Positions 30,390 to 39,628 of a stretch of 64,000 nt of DNA are shown piece by piece (the stretch's first letter is position 1; each line of letters starts with the position of its first letter). Source of the DNA: Oceanospirillaceae bacterium (GTDB taxonomy: Bacteria > Pseudomonadota > Gammaproteobacteria > Pseudomonadales > Balneatricaceae). The notes beneath the pieces were generated by a model, which saw only the letters and a program-made list of their open reading frames with translations, was not told where the DNA came from and made no database searches. Location of the stretch: assembly GCA_029938085.1 (NCBI GenBank), contig JAPYOS010000009.1:1-64000 (forward strand). Reading direction: 5' to 3'. The position numbers were made by a program, and so were the translations under genes.

Positions 30390-31447
30390 GCATCTGCCTC
30401 CGCCTGCTCTACATAGGCCAACACCAGTGCGTGTAATTGCTGCTTACGATCCTGCGAACAAAAGCTTGCCGCAATGGCATTATGAGTGAATTGTGCCAGC
30501 TCCTTCTGAGTAACTGGTATAGCGTTTGCAACCGCGTTGAAATTGTCGTTCATGTAGCCACCAAAATAGGCCGGGTCATCGGCATTGATGCCGACACTTA
30601 TGCCCTGCCGCAACAGCTCAACAACATTGTGCTGGTGCATATGCTCAAATACCCTTAACTTGGTATTGGATAAGGGGCACACGGTTAAATGCACTTGATC
30701 GCTGACCAAACGAGCCACTAATGCAGGGTCTTCGACACAGCGCACGCCGTGGTCGATGCGATCCACGTTAAGAATATCTAGTGAATCAACAATATTGCTT
30801 GCGGGGCCTTCTTCACCTGCATGGGCTACGGCTAAATAACCTTGCTGACGGGCTTCGGAAAACACTCTGGCAAACTTTTGAGGTGGATGCCCCACTTCTG
30901 ACGAGTCTAGACCCACGGCCACTATTTGAGGCTTCCACGGTTCGGCTTGACGTAGCGTTGCAAACGCACTGGCCTCGTCCAAATGGCGTAAAAAACACAT
31001 GATGAGCTGGCTAGTAATACCTAACTCGCGTTCGGCTTGGTCTAGGGCCTGGGTGATGCCTGCCATCACAACATCAAACTCAACACCGCGTTCTGTGTGG
31101 GTTTGTGGGTCAAAGAATATTTCTGTGTGATGCACCTTGTCGGACTTGCAGCGCAACAAATAGGCCCACGTCAAGTCGTAAAAATCGGTTTGAGTCAGTA
31201 AGACTTGTGCACCTTGATAATAAATATCTAAAAATGACTGCAAGTTAGAAAAATCGTAGGCTGCTTTTACTGCGGCAGGTGTATCGTAAGGTATAGCGAT
31301 GCCATTACGTTTAGCCAAAGTAAACATTAGTTCAGGCTCAAGGCTCCCTTCAATATGTAAGTGCAGCTCTACTTTAGGTAAATTGGCAATAAATTGATGC
31401 AAGGGGACGTCCGCACAGTGGTCATAGCTAAAAGCGTATTCTAACAT
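30386..31447 (-). CDS. adenine deaminase (adenosine deaminase-like, type 2)
   Basis: Metal-dependent amidohydrolase that turns adenine into hypoxanthine for purine salvage. Zinc and catalytic residues are visible: HLH in ELHLHIEGS, His in VAHAGEEGP, His in DRIDHGVRC and the Asp pair in NADDPAYFGG. The segments HTEIFFDPQTHTERG and GLDSSEVGHPP are those of the adenine- rather than adenosine-specific branch. The 353 residues are normal. It is divergent from dgkA and leads a cluster with the RmlD-like reductase. Confidence 0.85.
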   Translation of the reverse strand: MLEYAFSYDHCADVPLHQFIANLPKVELHLHIEGSLEPELMFTLAKRNGIAIPYDTPAAVKAAYDFSNLQSFLDIYYQGAQVLLTQTDFYDLTWAYLLRCKSDKVHHTEIFFDPQTHTERGVEFDVVMAGITQALDQAERELGITSQLIMCFLRHLDEASAFATLRQAEPWKPQIVAVGLDSSEVGHPPQKFARVFSEARQQGYLAVAHAGEEGPASNIVDSLDILNVDRIDHGVRCVEDPALVARLVSDQVHLTVCPLSNTKLRVFEHMHQHNVVELLRQGISVGINADDPAYFGGYMNDNFNAVANAIPVTQKELAQFTHNAIAASFCSQDRKQQLHALVLAYVEQAEADA

Positions 31448-31558
31448 CTTTTACCACCCTCAAGGAGACACATGTGAGGCCAAACACTTTTCACCAGAGG
31501 GCTATATAGTTAAACTAAGCATCGCCACAATCATAGCCTAAAACATAAGAATAAAACC

Positions 31559-31957
31559 ATGAACAAACCACAATCTCACCCCACTAGCTATCCGAAAAAT
31601 GGTGGCTGGGCGCGCATGTATACCGCCGCTAAATTTTCCCTTAAGGGCATGGTATATTGTTTTAAACACGAAGCAGGTATGCGTGAATATAGCTTTATAT
31701 TCATAGCAAGCATTCCCTGTGCCATCTACTTGGGTGAGTCCCCTGTAGAGCGCATCTTGATGCTCGGCGCGGGCATATTAGTGATTTTAATGGAGTACTT
31801 GAATTCCGCCATAGAAGCCACCTTAGACCGCATCAGCACCGACCATCACGACTTAACAGGCGCTGCCAAAGACATGGGATCGGCTGCTGTGTTTGTCGCA
31901 GCCTTATTGTTTGTTTATGTATGGGGAGAATTTGTGTATCGGGCCTTGTCGGCCTAA
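31559..31957 (+). CDS. dgkA: diacylglycerol kinase
   Basis: Small trimeric inner-membrane kinase that recycles diacylglycerol to phosphatidic acid. Three membrane segments and the signature MEYLNSAIEATLDRI, with AKDMGSAAVF, are present. The 132 residues are slightly longer at the N-terminus than E. coli DgkA. Its stop overlaps, in convergent orientation, the stop of the acyl-CoA dehydrogenase by a few bases, with no terminator between them. Confidence 0.95.
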   Translation: MNKPQSHPTSYPKNGGWARMYTAAKFSLKGMVYCFKHEAGMREYSFIFIASIPCAIYLGESPVERILMLGAGILVILMEYLNSAIEATLDRISTDHHDLTGAAKDMGSAAVFVAALLFVYVWGEFVYRALSA

Positions 31958-33753
31958 AACATAAAGTGCTCTTCATCCAAGCCTTGTAGCGTATCGGCTC
32001 CGGCTAACATGGTTGTAGCATGGCTTTGGGTACGCGGTAATAAACGACTATAGAAGAAGCGTGCGGTAAATAGCTTGGCCTCATAGAAGTCTGTTTCAGA
32101 GCTCTCACCTGCCAGCGCCTCTTGTGCAACTTTGGCGGCTCGGGCAAACAAATACGCTTGGGTTACGTAGCCCGAGTACATTAGGTAATCCACTGACGCT
32201 GCACCGACTTCGTTACGATCTTTCATGGCGGCCATACCTATTTTCAAGGTCAGGTCACCCCACTCTTTGTTGGCAGCCATGAGTGGCTTAATAAACTCCG
32301 CCATGGCGTCATTGCCTGCTTCGGCTTTACAGAACTTATGTATTTCTTTGGTAAAGGCCTTAAGGCTTTCACCTTGTGTCATCAGCACCTTACGACCCAA
32401 TAAGTCTAACGCCTGGATACCTGTGGTGCCTTCGTATATGGTAGAGATACGCGCATCACGCACAATCTGCTCCATACCCTGCTCGCGGATATAGCCATGA
32501 CCACCAAAACACTGCATGCCTAAGTTTGCTGATTCAAGGCCCGTTTCTGTCATAAATGCTTTGGCAATCGGCGTCAGCAAAGACAAACGCACTTCAGCAT
32601 CTTTTGCTTTATCGGCATCAGTACTTCCTTTTACCGTGTCATTTAGCTGCGACAAATAGTACGCCAACATACGGCCACCTTCAGCAAAGGCTTTGGCCGT
32701 GAGCAACATACGGCGTACGTCTGGGTGAACAATAATGGGGTCGGCAGCTTTTTCTGGGGCCACTGGGCCAGTTAGTGCACGCATTTGCAAGCGCTCTTTG
32801 GTGTACTCTAACGCACCTTGGAATGCACCTTCGGCTGAGCACAACCCTTGTACCGCAGTACCAATACGGGCCGTGTTCATAAAGGTAAACATGCAGTTTA
32901 GGCCTTTATTGGCAGGGCCGATAAGATAGCCTTTTGCCTGATCGAAGTTCATTACACAAGTGGCGTTACCGTGGATGCCCATTTTATGTTCAATGGAACC
33001 ACAAGCCACCTGATTGCGCTCTGCCGAACTGCCATCTTCATTCAAGTTGAATTTAGGAACAATAAACAGCGAGATGCCTTTGGTACCTTGCGGGGCATCG
33101 GGTAGGCGGGCTAGTACAATGTGAACAATGTTGTCCACCATGTCGTGTTCACCGGCCGAAATAAAGATTTTAGTGCCACTAATGGCATAGCTACCGTCGG
33201 CCTGTGGTTCAGCTTTGGTGCGTAGCATGCCTAGGTCGGTACCACAGTGTGACTCGGTTAAACACATAGTGCCCGTCCAACGACCTTCCACAAGGGGCAT
33301 TAAGTAGTGTTGCTTTTGTTGGTCTGTGCCATGGGCGGCAATGGTATTCATAGCACCGTGGCTTAAGCCTGGGTACATGCTCCAGGACCAGTTGGCGGTG
33401 CCATTAATTTCACTGATCATAGTGCCCAAAGATTCAGGCAGGCCTTGGCCACCGAGCTCTGGATCAAGCGACAATGAAGGCCAGCCACCATCCACATATT
33501 GCGAGTAAGCTTCTTTAAAACCATCGGGTGTGGTGACTACGCCATCATTCCATCGACAACCTTGCTCATCGCCAGAAGCATTGATTGGTGCCAGCACGTT
33601 TTCAGAAAACTTTGCCGCTTCTTCAAGTATGGCATCAATCATTTCTGCGTCCATGTCTTCACCACCAGGCAGCGTTTTATAGTGCTCTGCCATGGCCAAA
33701 ACTTCGTGCATAACAAATTGAATGTCTCGGCGAGGGGCGCGATATGTAGGCAT
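31954..33753 (-). CDS. acyl-CoA dehydrogenase (long, FadE-type with C-terminal extension)
   Basis: Flavoprotein for the first step of fatty acid beta-oxidation. It opens with the short MPTYRAPRRDI segment of this ~600-residue subfamily, then has the N-terminal helical domain (~40-150), the FAD-binding middle domain with CLTESHCGTD and GTKIFISAGEHD, and the C-terminal domain with GGHGYIREQG and YEGTTGIQALDL, where the Glu of YEGTTG is the likely base. The last ~130 residues are the extra domain found in Pseudomonas FadE1/FadE2-like proteins. A PsrA-type palindrome lies just upstream (33779-33796), implying repression relieved by fatty acids. Confidence 0.93.
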   Translation of the reverse strand: MPTYRAPRRDIQFVMHEVLAMAEHYKTLPGGEDMDAEMIDAILEEAAKFSENVLAPINASGDEQGCRWNDGVVTTPDGFKEAYSQYVDGGWPSLSLDPELGGQGLPESLGTMISEINGTANWSWSMYPGLSHGAMNTIAAHGTDQQKQHYLMPLVEGRWTGTMCLTESHCGTDLGMLRTKAEPQADGSYAISGTKIFISAGEHDMVDNIVHIVLARLPDAPQGTKGISLFIVPKFNLNEDGSSAERNQVACGSIEHKMGIHGNATCVMNFDQAKGYLIGPANKGLNCMFTFMNTARIGTAVQGLCSAEGAFQGALEYTKERLQMRALTGPVAPEKAADPIIVHPDVRRMLLTAKAFAEGGRMLAYYLSQLNDTVKGSTDADKAKDAEVRLSLLTPIAKAFMTETGLESANLGMQCFGGHGYIREQGMEQIVRDARISTIYEGTTGIQALDLLGRKVLMTQGESLKAFTKEIHKFCKAEAGNDAMAEFIKPLMAANKEWGDLTLKIGMAAMKDRNEVGAASVDYLMYSGYVTQAYLFARAAKVAQEALAGESSETDFYEAKLFTARFFYSRLLPRTQSHATTMLAGADTLQGLDEEHFMF

Positions 33754-33778
33754 AGTGACTCCAGAAAAGTAAAATTAT

Positions 33779-33796
33779 TTCAAACAACCGTTTGAA
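33779..33796 (-). promoter_or_regulatory. PsrA-type operator before the acyl-CoA dehydrogenase
   Basis: Perfect 7-bp inverted repeat TTCAAAC-AACC-GTTTGAA. Its core CAAAC-N4-GTTTG matches the published PsrA consensus (G/C)AAAC-N2-4-GTTT(G/C), and it sits 26 bases upstream of the start codon. Confidence 0.7.
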
Positions 33797-33877
33797 TCTA
33801 TGCCGACAATGTACCCAGCAATAACACCAAGGTCAAATGCGAGACTTTAGAGTCATGCCAGCCAGTAGCATATAGAG

Positions 33878-34576
33878 TTAGTTGATGAGCGCGTCTAGGC
33901 AAAGGTATGTTTGCGCAGTATCTACCCGCTCCGCACTGTTGGCGCAGGTTGATAAATGCGGCACTACCCCTAGCAAGGGCGCCTGAACACGTTGCTCTAG
34001 GGTGGCCAAATTTTGCTCGAACACAGCCATGTTTGGGTCAATACGATTAGCTACCCAACCCGCCAATTGCACGCCATCCCTGACAATAGCCTCTATGGTT
34101 AATAAGGCGTGATTGATGCAGCCTAAGCGCATACCCACCACCAAAATCACTGGCACACTAAGTGCCTTGGCTAGGTCTGCCAAAGTCTCGGTTTGATTAA
34201 GCGGTACGCGCCAGCCGCCGGCTCCTTCAATTAAGGTTAAATCGGCGCCCTGCATGGTGACACCACGGCAAAAACCAGCCAAACGATCTACCTGTAAACG
34301 TTGACCTAACTCTTGTGCGGCAAGGTGCGGGGCAATAGGCGCCTCAAAGGCCACGGGGTTAATTTGCTCATAATAGAGGGGCAAGCTGCATTGAGCCATG
34401 AGTTGTAGCGCGTCGTCATTTCGCAGGCCTTCATTGGTTGGCTCGCAACCGGCGGCCACAGGTTTTACCGCCGCCGTGGTTAAACCTTGCCCACGAGCCT
34501 TAGCCAACAAGGCACAAGCCACCAGAGTTTTACCGGCATCCGTATCGGTACCGGCAATAAAATAAGTCTTTTTCAT
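33878..34576 (-). CDS. bioD: dethiobiotin synthetase
   Basis: Closes the ureido ring of dethiobiotin from DAPA, CO2 and ATP. The P-loop is GTDTDAGKT at residues 9-17 and a family segment is LIEGAGGWRVPL. The 232 residues are standard. It is last in the bioB-F-H-C-D operon, overlapping bioC by 4 bases (ATGA). bioA, which would make its substrate, is not in the window. Confidence 0.95.
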   Translation of the reverse strand: MKKTYFIAGTDTDAGKTLVACALLAKARGQGLTTAAVKPVAAGCEPTNEGLRNDDALQLMAQCSLPLYYEQINPVAFEAPIAPHLAAQELGQRLQVDRLAGFCRGVTMQGADLTLIEGAGGWRVPLNQTETLADLAKALSVPVILVVGMRLGCINHALLTIEAIVRDGVQLAGWVANRIDPNMAVFEQNLATLEQRVQAPLLGVVPHLSTCANSAERVDTAQTYLCLDALIN

Positions 34577-35424
34577 GAACTAACCCTACTTTTATTGGCC
34601 CGACCGCTGGTTTGTCGTGCAGTGATAAAATACACCTCATAGGTGACTGGTAACTGGCCGTTTTCATCACGTAAACTTTCGTAGGCTTGCATCATTCGTC
34701 GTAAACGACCGACGCCGGTTAAGCCAGGCGCAGCTTGAGCATTGTGATTACTCGCCCCTAAATCTTTTAAATCGCGGGTTAGCTGCTGCACCGTGTCATA
34801 GCCAAGCACCACTTCTTTTGTAACTAGCTCAACGTCGTCAAAATGTTGATTTAAGGCCGCCTGCAACGCCTGTTTGGCAACAAATTCGTTCACATGCTGG
34901 TAGTCATCGGCCTGAGCCCAAGCCCACTTTAGCTGATGCAAGGTATTGGGACCCAAGGTGGCCGCATGAAACACGCCTGCTGGGGTTAAACTCTGGGCCA
35001 CTCCGGAGAACAGGGCCACTAAATCGCTACACCATTGAATAGCCAAGGACGAAACCACGGTATCAAAAGAGCCACGGCGTGTGCCTAAGGCACTAGACAA
35101 GTTCTGTGCATCACCTAACAACCACGAGAGTTTGTCATGCGCATGTTGACTGCTGGCAAAATCGAGCATGCCTTGTGCAATATCGATACCGGTCACCGAC
35201 ATCACATCTGCCTTGCTTGCAAGGTGAGCACTCACATACCCTGTACCGCTCCCGATATCTAATATTTTACCTGTATGCAGTGCTTGACCACGAGCCAACA
35301 AGTCGTCGGCCACCAAACGTTGCAGCCCCGCAACTTGGTCGTAGGTTTGTGCTGCTTGGCTAAAAGCTTGGGCAATTTGCTGCACACTAGGAAGCGCGTT
35401 ATGGATAGGATTAATGGAGGTCAT
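34573..35424 (-). CDS. bioC: malonyl-ACP O-methyltransferase
   Basis: SAM-dependent methyltransferase that masks the free carboxyl of malonyl-ACP so that fatty acid synthase can build the pimeloyl chain. SAM motif I is LDIGSGTGYVSAHLA near residues 54-68. The 283-residue length fits BioC. It overlaps both bioH (ATGA) and bioD by 4 bases. Its product is finally demethylated by BioH, encoded just upstream. Confidence 0.92.
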   Translation of the reverse strand: MTSINPIHNALPSVQQIAQAFSQAAQTYDQVAGLQRLVADDLLARGQALHTGKILDIGSGTGYVSAHLASKADVMSVTGIDIAQGMLDFASSQHAHDKLSWLLGDAQNLSSALGTRRGSFDTVVSSLAIQWCSDLVALFSGVAQSLTPAGVFHAATLGPNTLHQLKWAWAQADDYQHVNEFVAKQALQAALNQHFDDVELVTKEVVLGYDTVQQLTRDLKDLGASNHNAQAAPGLTGVGRLRRMMQAYESLRDENGQLPVTYEVYFITARQTSGRANKSRVSS

Positions 35425-36212
35425 TGGGTCACCGTAACGGGCGTTGCTTGCGGGCTTAAAAAGGCAATCACACGAGACGCTAAGGTTTCACTTTGCAACA
35501 CATAAGCATGACCACCTGCCACCAAATTAACCATGCATGTCGGCGCTAACACCCATTGTTCTACCCAGTCTTTGGGCACTAGCTGATCATCAGTTGCCAG
35601 CTCTATTAAGCAAGGTCTAGTAAGCGCCTTTAAATGCGCGCGTTCGTCTAACGTGTGTAACAATTTCAACCCCAATAACTTACTTGATTCAGGCGCCATC
35701 TGCGCCACCATCTGTGCTGCAAACGTTTTACTCTGCTCGCACCCCAAGGCCTGCAAACTGGCAAAGCGGCGCATGGTTTTAGCGGGCTGTGCCTGATACT
35801 TTTCCACAAATTGTGTTAACAATCCCAAACTCATACCATGCTGCCAATCGTGATCGCGTACAAACTTGGCATTGGTGGCTAATAAAATAAGGCGATCAAC
35901 ATGGCTATTGTTATGGGCTAAGCGGATAGCAACCTGGCCACCCAACGACCAGCCCAAAACATGGTAGCGGTTAGGCAGTTGTGCTTTAGTGACATCCAGC
36001 CAGGCATCTAACTGATCGACACAATCATCGCCGTAAGCAGTGTCAAGCACAGGTTCTGGGGCACCGCTGTGACCTGGAAGATCCAATAATATGACATTGA
36101 AGTGGCGCTCCAGTTGCGCTACCAAACCATCGGGCCAACACGAGTTGTCGTAACCCCAACCGTGAATCAAAACCAAATTCACTTGGACTGGGCATGCCTC
36201 AGGGCTAATCAT
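35421..36212 (-). CDS. bioH: pimeloyl-ACP methyl ester carboxylesterase
   Basis: Alpha/beta hydrolase that removes the methyl group from pimeloyl-ACP methyl ester. The nucleophile elbow is GWSLG, the acid lies in ATDDQLVP and the His in AGGHAYVL, giving the catalytic triad. An oxyanion-type HGWGYDNSCW segment is near the N-terminus. At 263 residues it fits BioH. It is inside the bio operon, as in Pseudomonas and unlike E. coli, where bioH is elsewhere. Confidence 0.92.
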   Translation of the reverse strand: MISPEACPVQVNLVLIHGWGYDNSCWPDGLVAQLERHFNVILLDLPGHSGAPEPVLDTAYGDDCVDQLDAWLDVTKAQLPNRYHVLGWSLGGQVAIRLAHNNSHVDRLILLATNAKFVRDHDWQHGMSLGLLTQFVEKYQAQPAKTMRRFASLQALGCEQSKTFAAQMVAQMAPESSKLLGLKLLHTLDERAHLKALTRPCLIELATDDQLVPKDWVEQWVLAPTCMVNLVAGGHAYVLQSETLASRVIAFLSPQATPVTVTQ

Positions 36213-37411
36213 TAATGTTCTACCTTACTGATTAGCCCCTGGTTTTGTAGTCGACCTAGGGCGGCTAGCAATTCATCAACATTGGCTTCGCTGTGGGCGG
36301 CACTCAAGGTAATTCTTAAACGTGCCGTATCTTTGGGTACGGTAGGCGGCCGTATAGCCGTCACCAATAAACCTGCCTGTCTAAGCTCATCACTAATCTG
36401 TAGCGCGACTTTAGATGAACCGACGAGTAGGGGCTGGATGGCGGTTTGACTGAGCATTAAGGGCAGCCCCATGGACTGCGCTTGATGCGTGAAATAATTA
36501 ATGAGCCGGTTTAAATGCTGCTGGCGCCATGCTTCTTCTGTCAACAAAGCTACTGCGGCTATGCTCGCAGCCGCCACCGACGGTGGTAACGCCGTGGTAT
36601 AAATGTAGTTACGAGAAAACTGAATCAAACTTTCAATGAGCTCTTCACTCCCCGCCACAAAAGCACCATAACTACCTAAGGCTTTGCCTAGTGTGGCCAT
36701 GTATATCGGGCAATCGTTGACACTGAGCCCTTGCTCTAACGCACTGCCACCACCAGCCTCTCCGAGCACACCAAAGCCGTGGGCGTCATCAATCATGAGC
36801 CAGGCCTGATGTTCATTGGCCACTTGACTCAAGCCTTTAAGCGGCGCTATGTCGCCGTCCATACTAAACACGGCATCAGTGGCAACCACATGCCTACGGG
36901 CTTGGGTTGCTGCTAACTTGCCAGCCAAGTTGGCGGTGTCATTGTGTCGATAGCGCTGGAACTTGGCCCCACTGAGTAAACCGCCATCAAGCAGAGATGC
37001 GTGATTCAGGCGATCTTGATAAACCGCATCACGGCGATCTAACAAGGCATTAAGCACCCCCATATTCGCCATGTAACCGCTGCTAAATAACAAGGCCCTA
37101 GGCCTTTGCGTGGCTGCAGCCAGCGCTTGCTCTAATTGATGGTGCAAGTCTGTATGGCCGTTCACGAGGTGGGATGCACCACTACCTAGGCCATACTGCT
37201 TACTGGCACTGTACGCGGCACTGATGAGTTTAGGATGATTGGCGAGCCCTAGGTAATCATTGCTTGTAAAGGCCAACAGTTGACTGCCGTTAACCTTTAT
37301 TAGCGGTATTTGCGGGCCGCTATGCTGGTTGCGCTGACGATACAGGTGGTCAGCACGACGCGCCTGCAAATCCGCCGCCAGCGCTTGATCCATCGGTATT
37401 GAGTCTGCCAT
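36212..37411 (-). CDS. bioF: 8-amino-7-oxononanoate synthase
   Basis: PLP enzyme that joins pimeloyl-ACP and L-alanine. Family segments are FTSNDYLGLANHPK, DDAHGFGVLGE and the PLP lysine region ATLGKALGSYGAF. The 399 residues are slightly long. Start and stop each share one base with the neighbours (TAATG), indicating tight coupling between bioB and bioH. Confidence 0.96.
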   Translation of the reverse strand: MADSIPMDQALAADLQARRADHLYRQRNQHSGPQIPLIKVNGSQLLAFTSNDYLGLANHPKLISAAYSASKQYGLGSGASHLVNGHTDLHHQLEQALAAATQRPRALLFSSGYMANMGVLNALLDRRDAVYQDRLNHASLLDGGLLSGAKFQRYRHNDTANLAGKLAATQARRHVVATDAVFSMDGDIAPLKGLSQVANEHQAWLMIDDAHGFGVLGEAGGGSALEQGLSVNDCPIYMATLGKALGSYGAFVAGSEELIESLIQFSRNYIYTTALPPSVAAASIAAVALLTEEAWRQQHLNRLINYFTHQAQSMGLPLMLSQTAIQPLLVGSSKVALQISDELRQAGLLVTAIRPPTVPKDTARLRITLSAAHSEANVDELLAALGRLQNQGLISKVEH

Positions 37412-38517
37412 TAAAGGGCGGCGTCTATAAACATCTGCTCCGACTTAGCGCTCTCTATGGCTTGTTCGATAGCGCCTTGATGGGCTTCATCAGACACGTC
37501 TTGGCGTTTTTCAGGGCGAATACCCAGTTTCACGAACAATGCCCGGTCTTTTTCTGCCGCGGGGTTGTCTGTGGTTAACAAACGCTCGCCATAAAATATA
37601 GAATTAGCGCCAGCAAAGAAGCACATGGACTGCATTTGTTCATTCATTTCTTCACGGCCTGCAGACAAACGCACATGCGATTGCGGCATCAAAATACGGG
37701 CCACTGCAATGGTACGAATAAAGTCGAATGGCTCTAAATCTTCTACTTGATCTAACGGCGTCCCTTCCACTTTTACCAACATGTTGATCGGCACGCTTTC
37801 TGGGTGCTGTGGCATGTTAGCTAACTGCTGTAGAAGACCTACGCGGTCTCGTAAGTTTTCGCCCATGCCAACAATACCGCCGGCACACACTTTCATACCT
37901 GCATCACGTACGTTGCCAAGGGTATTAAGGCGGTCTTGGTAGGTACGGGTGGTGATAATTGAACCATAAAATTCTGGCGAAGTATCCAGATTATGGTTGT
38001 AGTAGTCGAGGCCAGCATCGGCTAATTGCTGGGCTTGATCTGGCGCCAACATACCCAAGGTCATACAGGTTTCTAGGCCCATGGCTTTGACTTCTTTCAC
38101 CATTTCTAATACGTAGGGCATGTCTTTAGCACGAGGGTTTTTCCATGCTGCTCCCATACAAAAACGGCTCGCGCCTTGTTGTTTAGCGGCTACCGCTTCT
38201 TCAATGACCTCTTTCACCTTCATCAGGCGCTCGGCGTCTAAACCCGTATCATTGTGCACGCTCTGCGGACAGTATTTACAGTCTTCAGGGCAGGCACCGG
38301 TTTTGATTGAAAGCAAGGTGCTAACTTGCACTTCATTAGGGTCAAAATGTGCGCGGTGAGTTGTCTGGGCCTTAAACAACAAATCATTCAATGGCATATT
38401 GAACAGATCGGTGATTTCGGCAACACCCCAATTATGGCGCTGGCCATTAGCCAAGCTTGAGCTAGACTTATTATCCATGGTGGTATGGGTAGGGGTGGCA
38501 ACAGTGGCAAAGGTCAT
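37411..38517 (-). CDS. bioB: biotin synthase
   Basis: Radical SAM enzyme that inserts sulfur into dethiobiotin. The cluster motif is CPEDCKYC (C-x3-C-x2-C), and the region with [14 protein letters not shown] carries the conserved Arg ligand of the second cluster. The N-terminal ~25 residues are a Thr/Ser-rich extension. The 368 residues are normal to slightly long. It is first of the operon, with a BirA-type operator 51 bases upstream. Confidence 0.97.
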   Translation of the reverse strand: MTFATVATPTHTTMDNKSSSSLANGQRHNWGVAEITDLFNMPLNDLLFKAQTTHRAHFDPNEVQVSTLLSIKTGACPEDCKYCPQSVHNDTGLDAERLMKVKEVIEEAVAAKQQGASRFCMGAAWKNPRAKDMPYVLEMVKEVKAMGLETCMTLGMLAPDQAQQLADAGLDYYNHNLDTSPEFYGSIITTRTYQDRLNTLGNVRDAGMKVCAGGIVGMGENLRDRVGLLQQLANMPQHPESVPINMLVKVEGTPLDQVEDLEPFDFIRTIAVARILMPQSHVRLSAGREEMNEQMQSMCFFAGANSIFYGERLLTTDNPAAEKDRALFVKLGIRPEKRQDVSDEAHQGAIEQAIESAKSEQMFIDAAL

Positions 38518-38567
38518 AGAGACTCCAACAATTTAATTCTGCACGCATATTAAAAGCTGCTCGCTTG

Positions 38568-38600
38568 TAGTCAACCTATACCCTAAAAGGAGGTTTACAT
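38568..38600. promoter_or_regulatory. BirA-type biotin operator
   Basis: TAGTCAACC, 15 bases, then GGTTTACAT. These match the two halves of the BirA site TTGTAAACC-N15/16-GGTTTACAA at 7/9 and 8/9 positions with standard spacing. It lies between divergent bioB and comF. Confidence 0.78.
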
Positions 38601-38631
38601 CTGGTCACTATTTAACCAATTTGCTCAGCTT

Positions 38632-39291
38632 GTGCAACCATCTTGCCTGCTTTGTGGTCGCCACCCTCACTATCGACATAACATATGCCAAGCATGCCTA
38701 CTGGATTTACCTTGGGCTCAGCCATCCATAGTGAATCAAACGCTGGGATATACCTATTCCGTATGCGCCTTGGACTATTTACCACCCATCAACGGACTCA
38801 TTAAACAGTTTAAACATCAGCGCAATTTAGCGGCTGGACGCTTGCTTGCGTTTAGTTTATCTCAAACCATAAGCTCAGCCTTGTTAGAACAACAAATGTA
38901 CCGGCCACAACTGTTGATTCCTGTACCGTTACACAGTACTCGGTTGAGGCAGAGAGGTTTTAATCAAGCAGAGTTCATCGCCCAAGGGCTAAGTAAGGAC
39001 CTGCACATCCCCATGTGCAAAAGCCTTTGCCGGCGACTCGGTGATCAGTCACCACTACAGGGCCAGAATCGGCGTCAACGCCTGAGGCATATGCAAGGTG
39101 TATTTGAGGTCAATACTAAAGAAGTGAGTTCGCGGTTACACAGTATCGCCATTATTGACGATGTCACAACCACAGGAGCGACGGCACAAGCGCTAAGCAG
39201 TTGCCTACAAAGTGCTTGGCCTGGGCCCCTGCACATTCAATTATGGTGCTTAGCTAGAACGCCAGCACCAAAAACGCAACTTGAATGGTAG
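38632..39291 (+). CDS. comF: ComF-family phosphoribosyltransferase-like protein
   Basis: Protein of the ComF/GntX group, needed in naturally competent bacteria for moving single-stranded DNA inside. A four-cysteine zinc motif (CLLC and CQAC) opens the protein, and a type I PRT domain follows with the PRPP loop IIDDVTTTGAT near residues 178-188. The start is GTG at 38632. It is divergent from bioB across the BirA operator and converges on csrA with 5 bases between stops. Together with the type IV minor pilins it leaves open the possibility of competence. Confidence 0.88.
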   Translation: MQPSCLLCGRHPHYRHNICQACLLDLPWAQPSIVNQTLGYTYSVCALDYLPPINGLIKQFKHQRNLAAGRLLAFSLSQTISSALLEQQMYRPQLLIPVPLHSTRLRQRGFNQAEFIAQGLSKDLHIPMCKSLCRRLGDQSPLQGQNRRQRLRHMQGVFEVNTKEVSSRLHSIAIIDDVTTTGATAQALSSCLQSAWPGPLHIQLWCLARTPAPKTQLEW

Positions 39292-39296
39292 ACTGA

Positions 39297-39479
39297 TTAA
39301 TCTTCTTCAGAAGATTTTTCATCTTGGATACGCTGGTAAATCTCTTCACGGTGCACAGCAACATCGCGGGGAGCATTTACACCTATACGTACTTGATTAC
39401 CCTTTACACCTAAAACAGTGACGGTAACTTCATCACCCACCATTAGTGTTTCGCCTACGCGGCGGGTTAATATCAACAT
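39297..39479 (-). CDS. csrA: carbon storage regulator CsrA (RsmA)
   Basis: Dimeric RNA-binding repressor of translation that binds GGA motifs in leaders. The 60-residue sequence begins [16 protein letters not shown] and contains the RNA-contact segment [10 protein letters not shown]. It starts at ATG 39479 behind AAGGAG. The alaS-lysC-csrA neighbourhood is typical. Its last codons also form the plus-strand terminator of comF. Confidence 0.98.
   Translation of the reverse strand: MLILTRRVGETLMVGDEVTVTVLGVKGNQVRIGVNAPRDVAVHREEIYQRIQDEKSSEED
39299..39319 (+). terminator. comF terminator inside the csrA coding end
   Basis: AATCTTC-TTCA-GAAGATT followed by a T run makes a plus-strand terminator 8 bases after the comF stop. 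On the other strand the same bases code the end of CsrA (KSSEED). Confidence 0.6.
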
Positions 39480-39628
39480 GACATACTCCTTATCATTTGG
39501 GCCGATAAGCCAAATACCGCTAGCTTCCGAACACCTTAATTATTCCTAATTGCTTCCTTTGGGCGATATGTATACGGCAACAGAAAAACTACTGTCATAT
39601 ACACCGACTCATCATAATGACTTATAAA

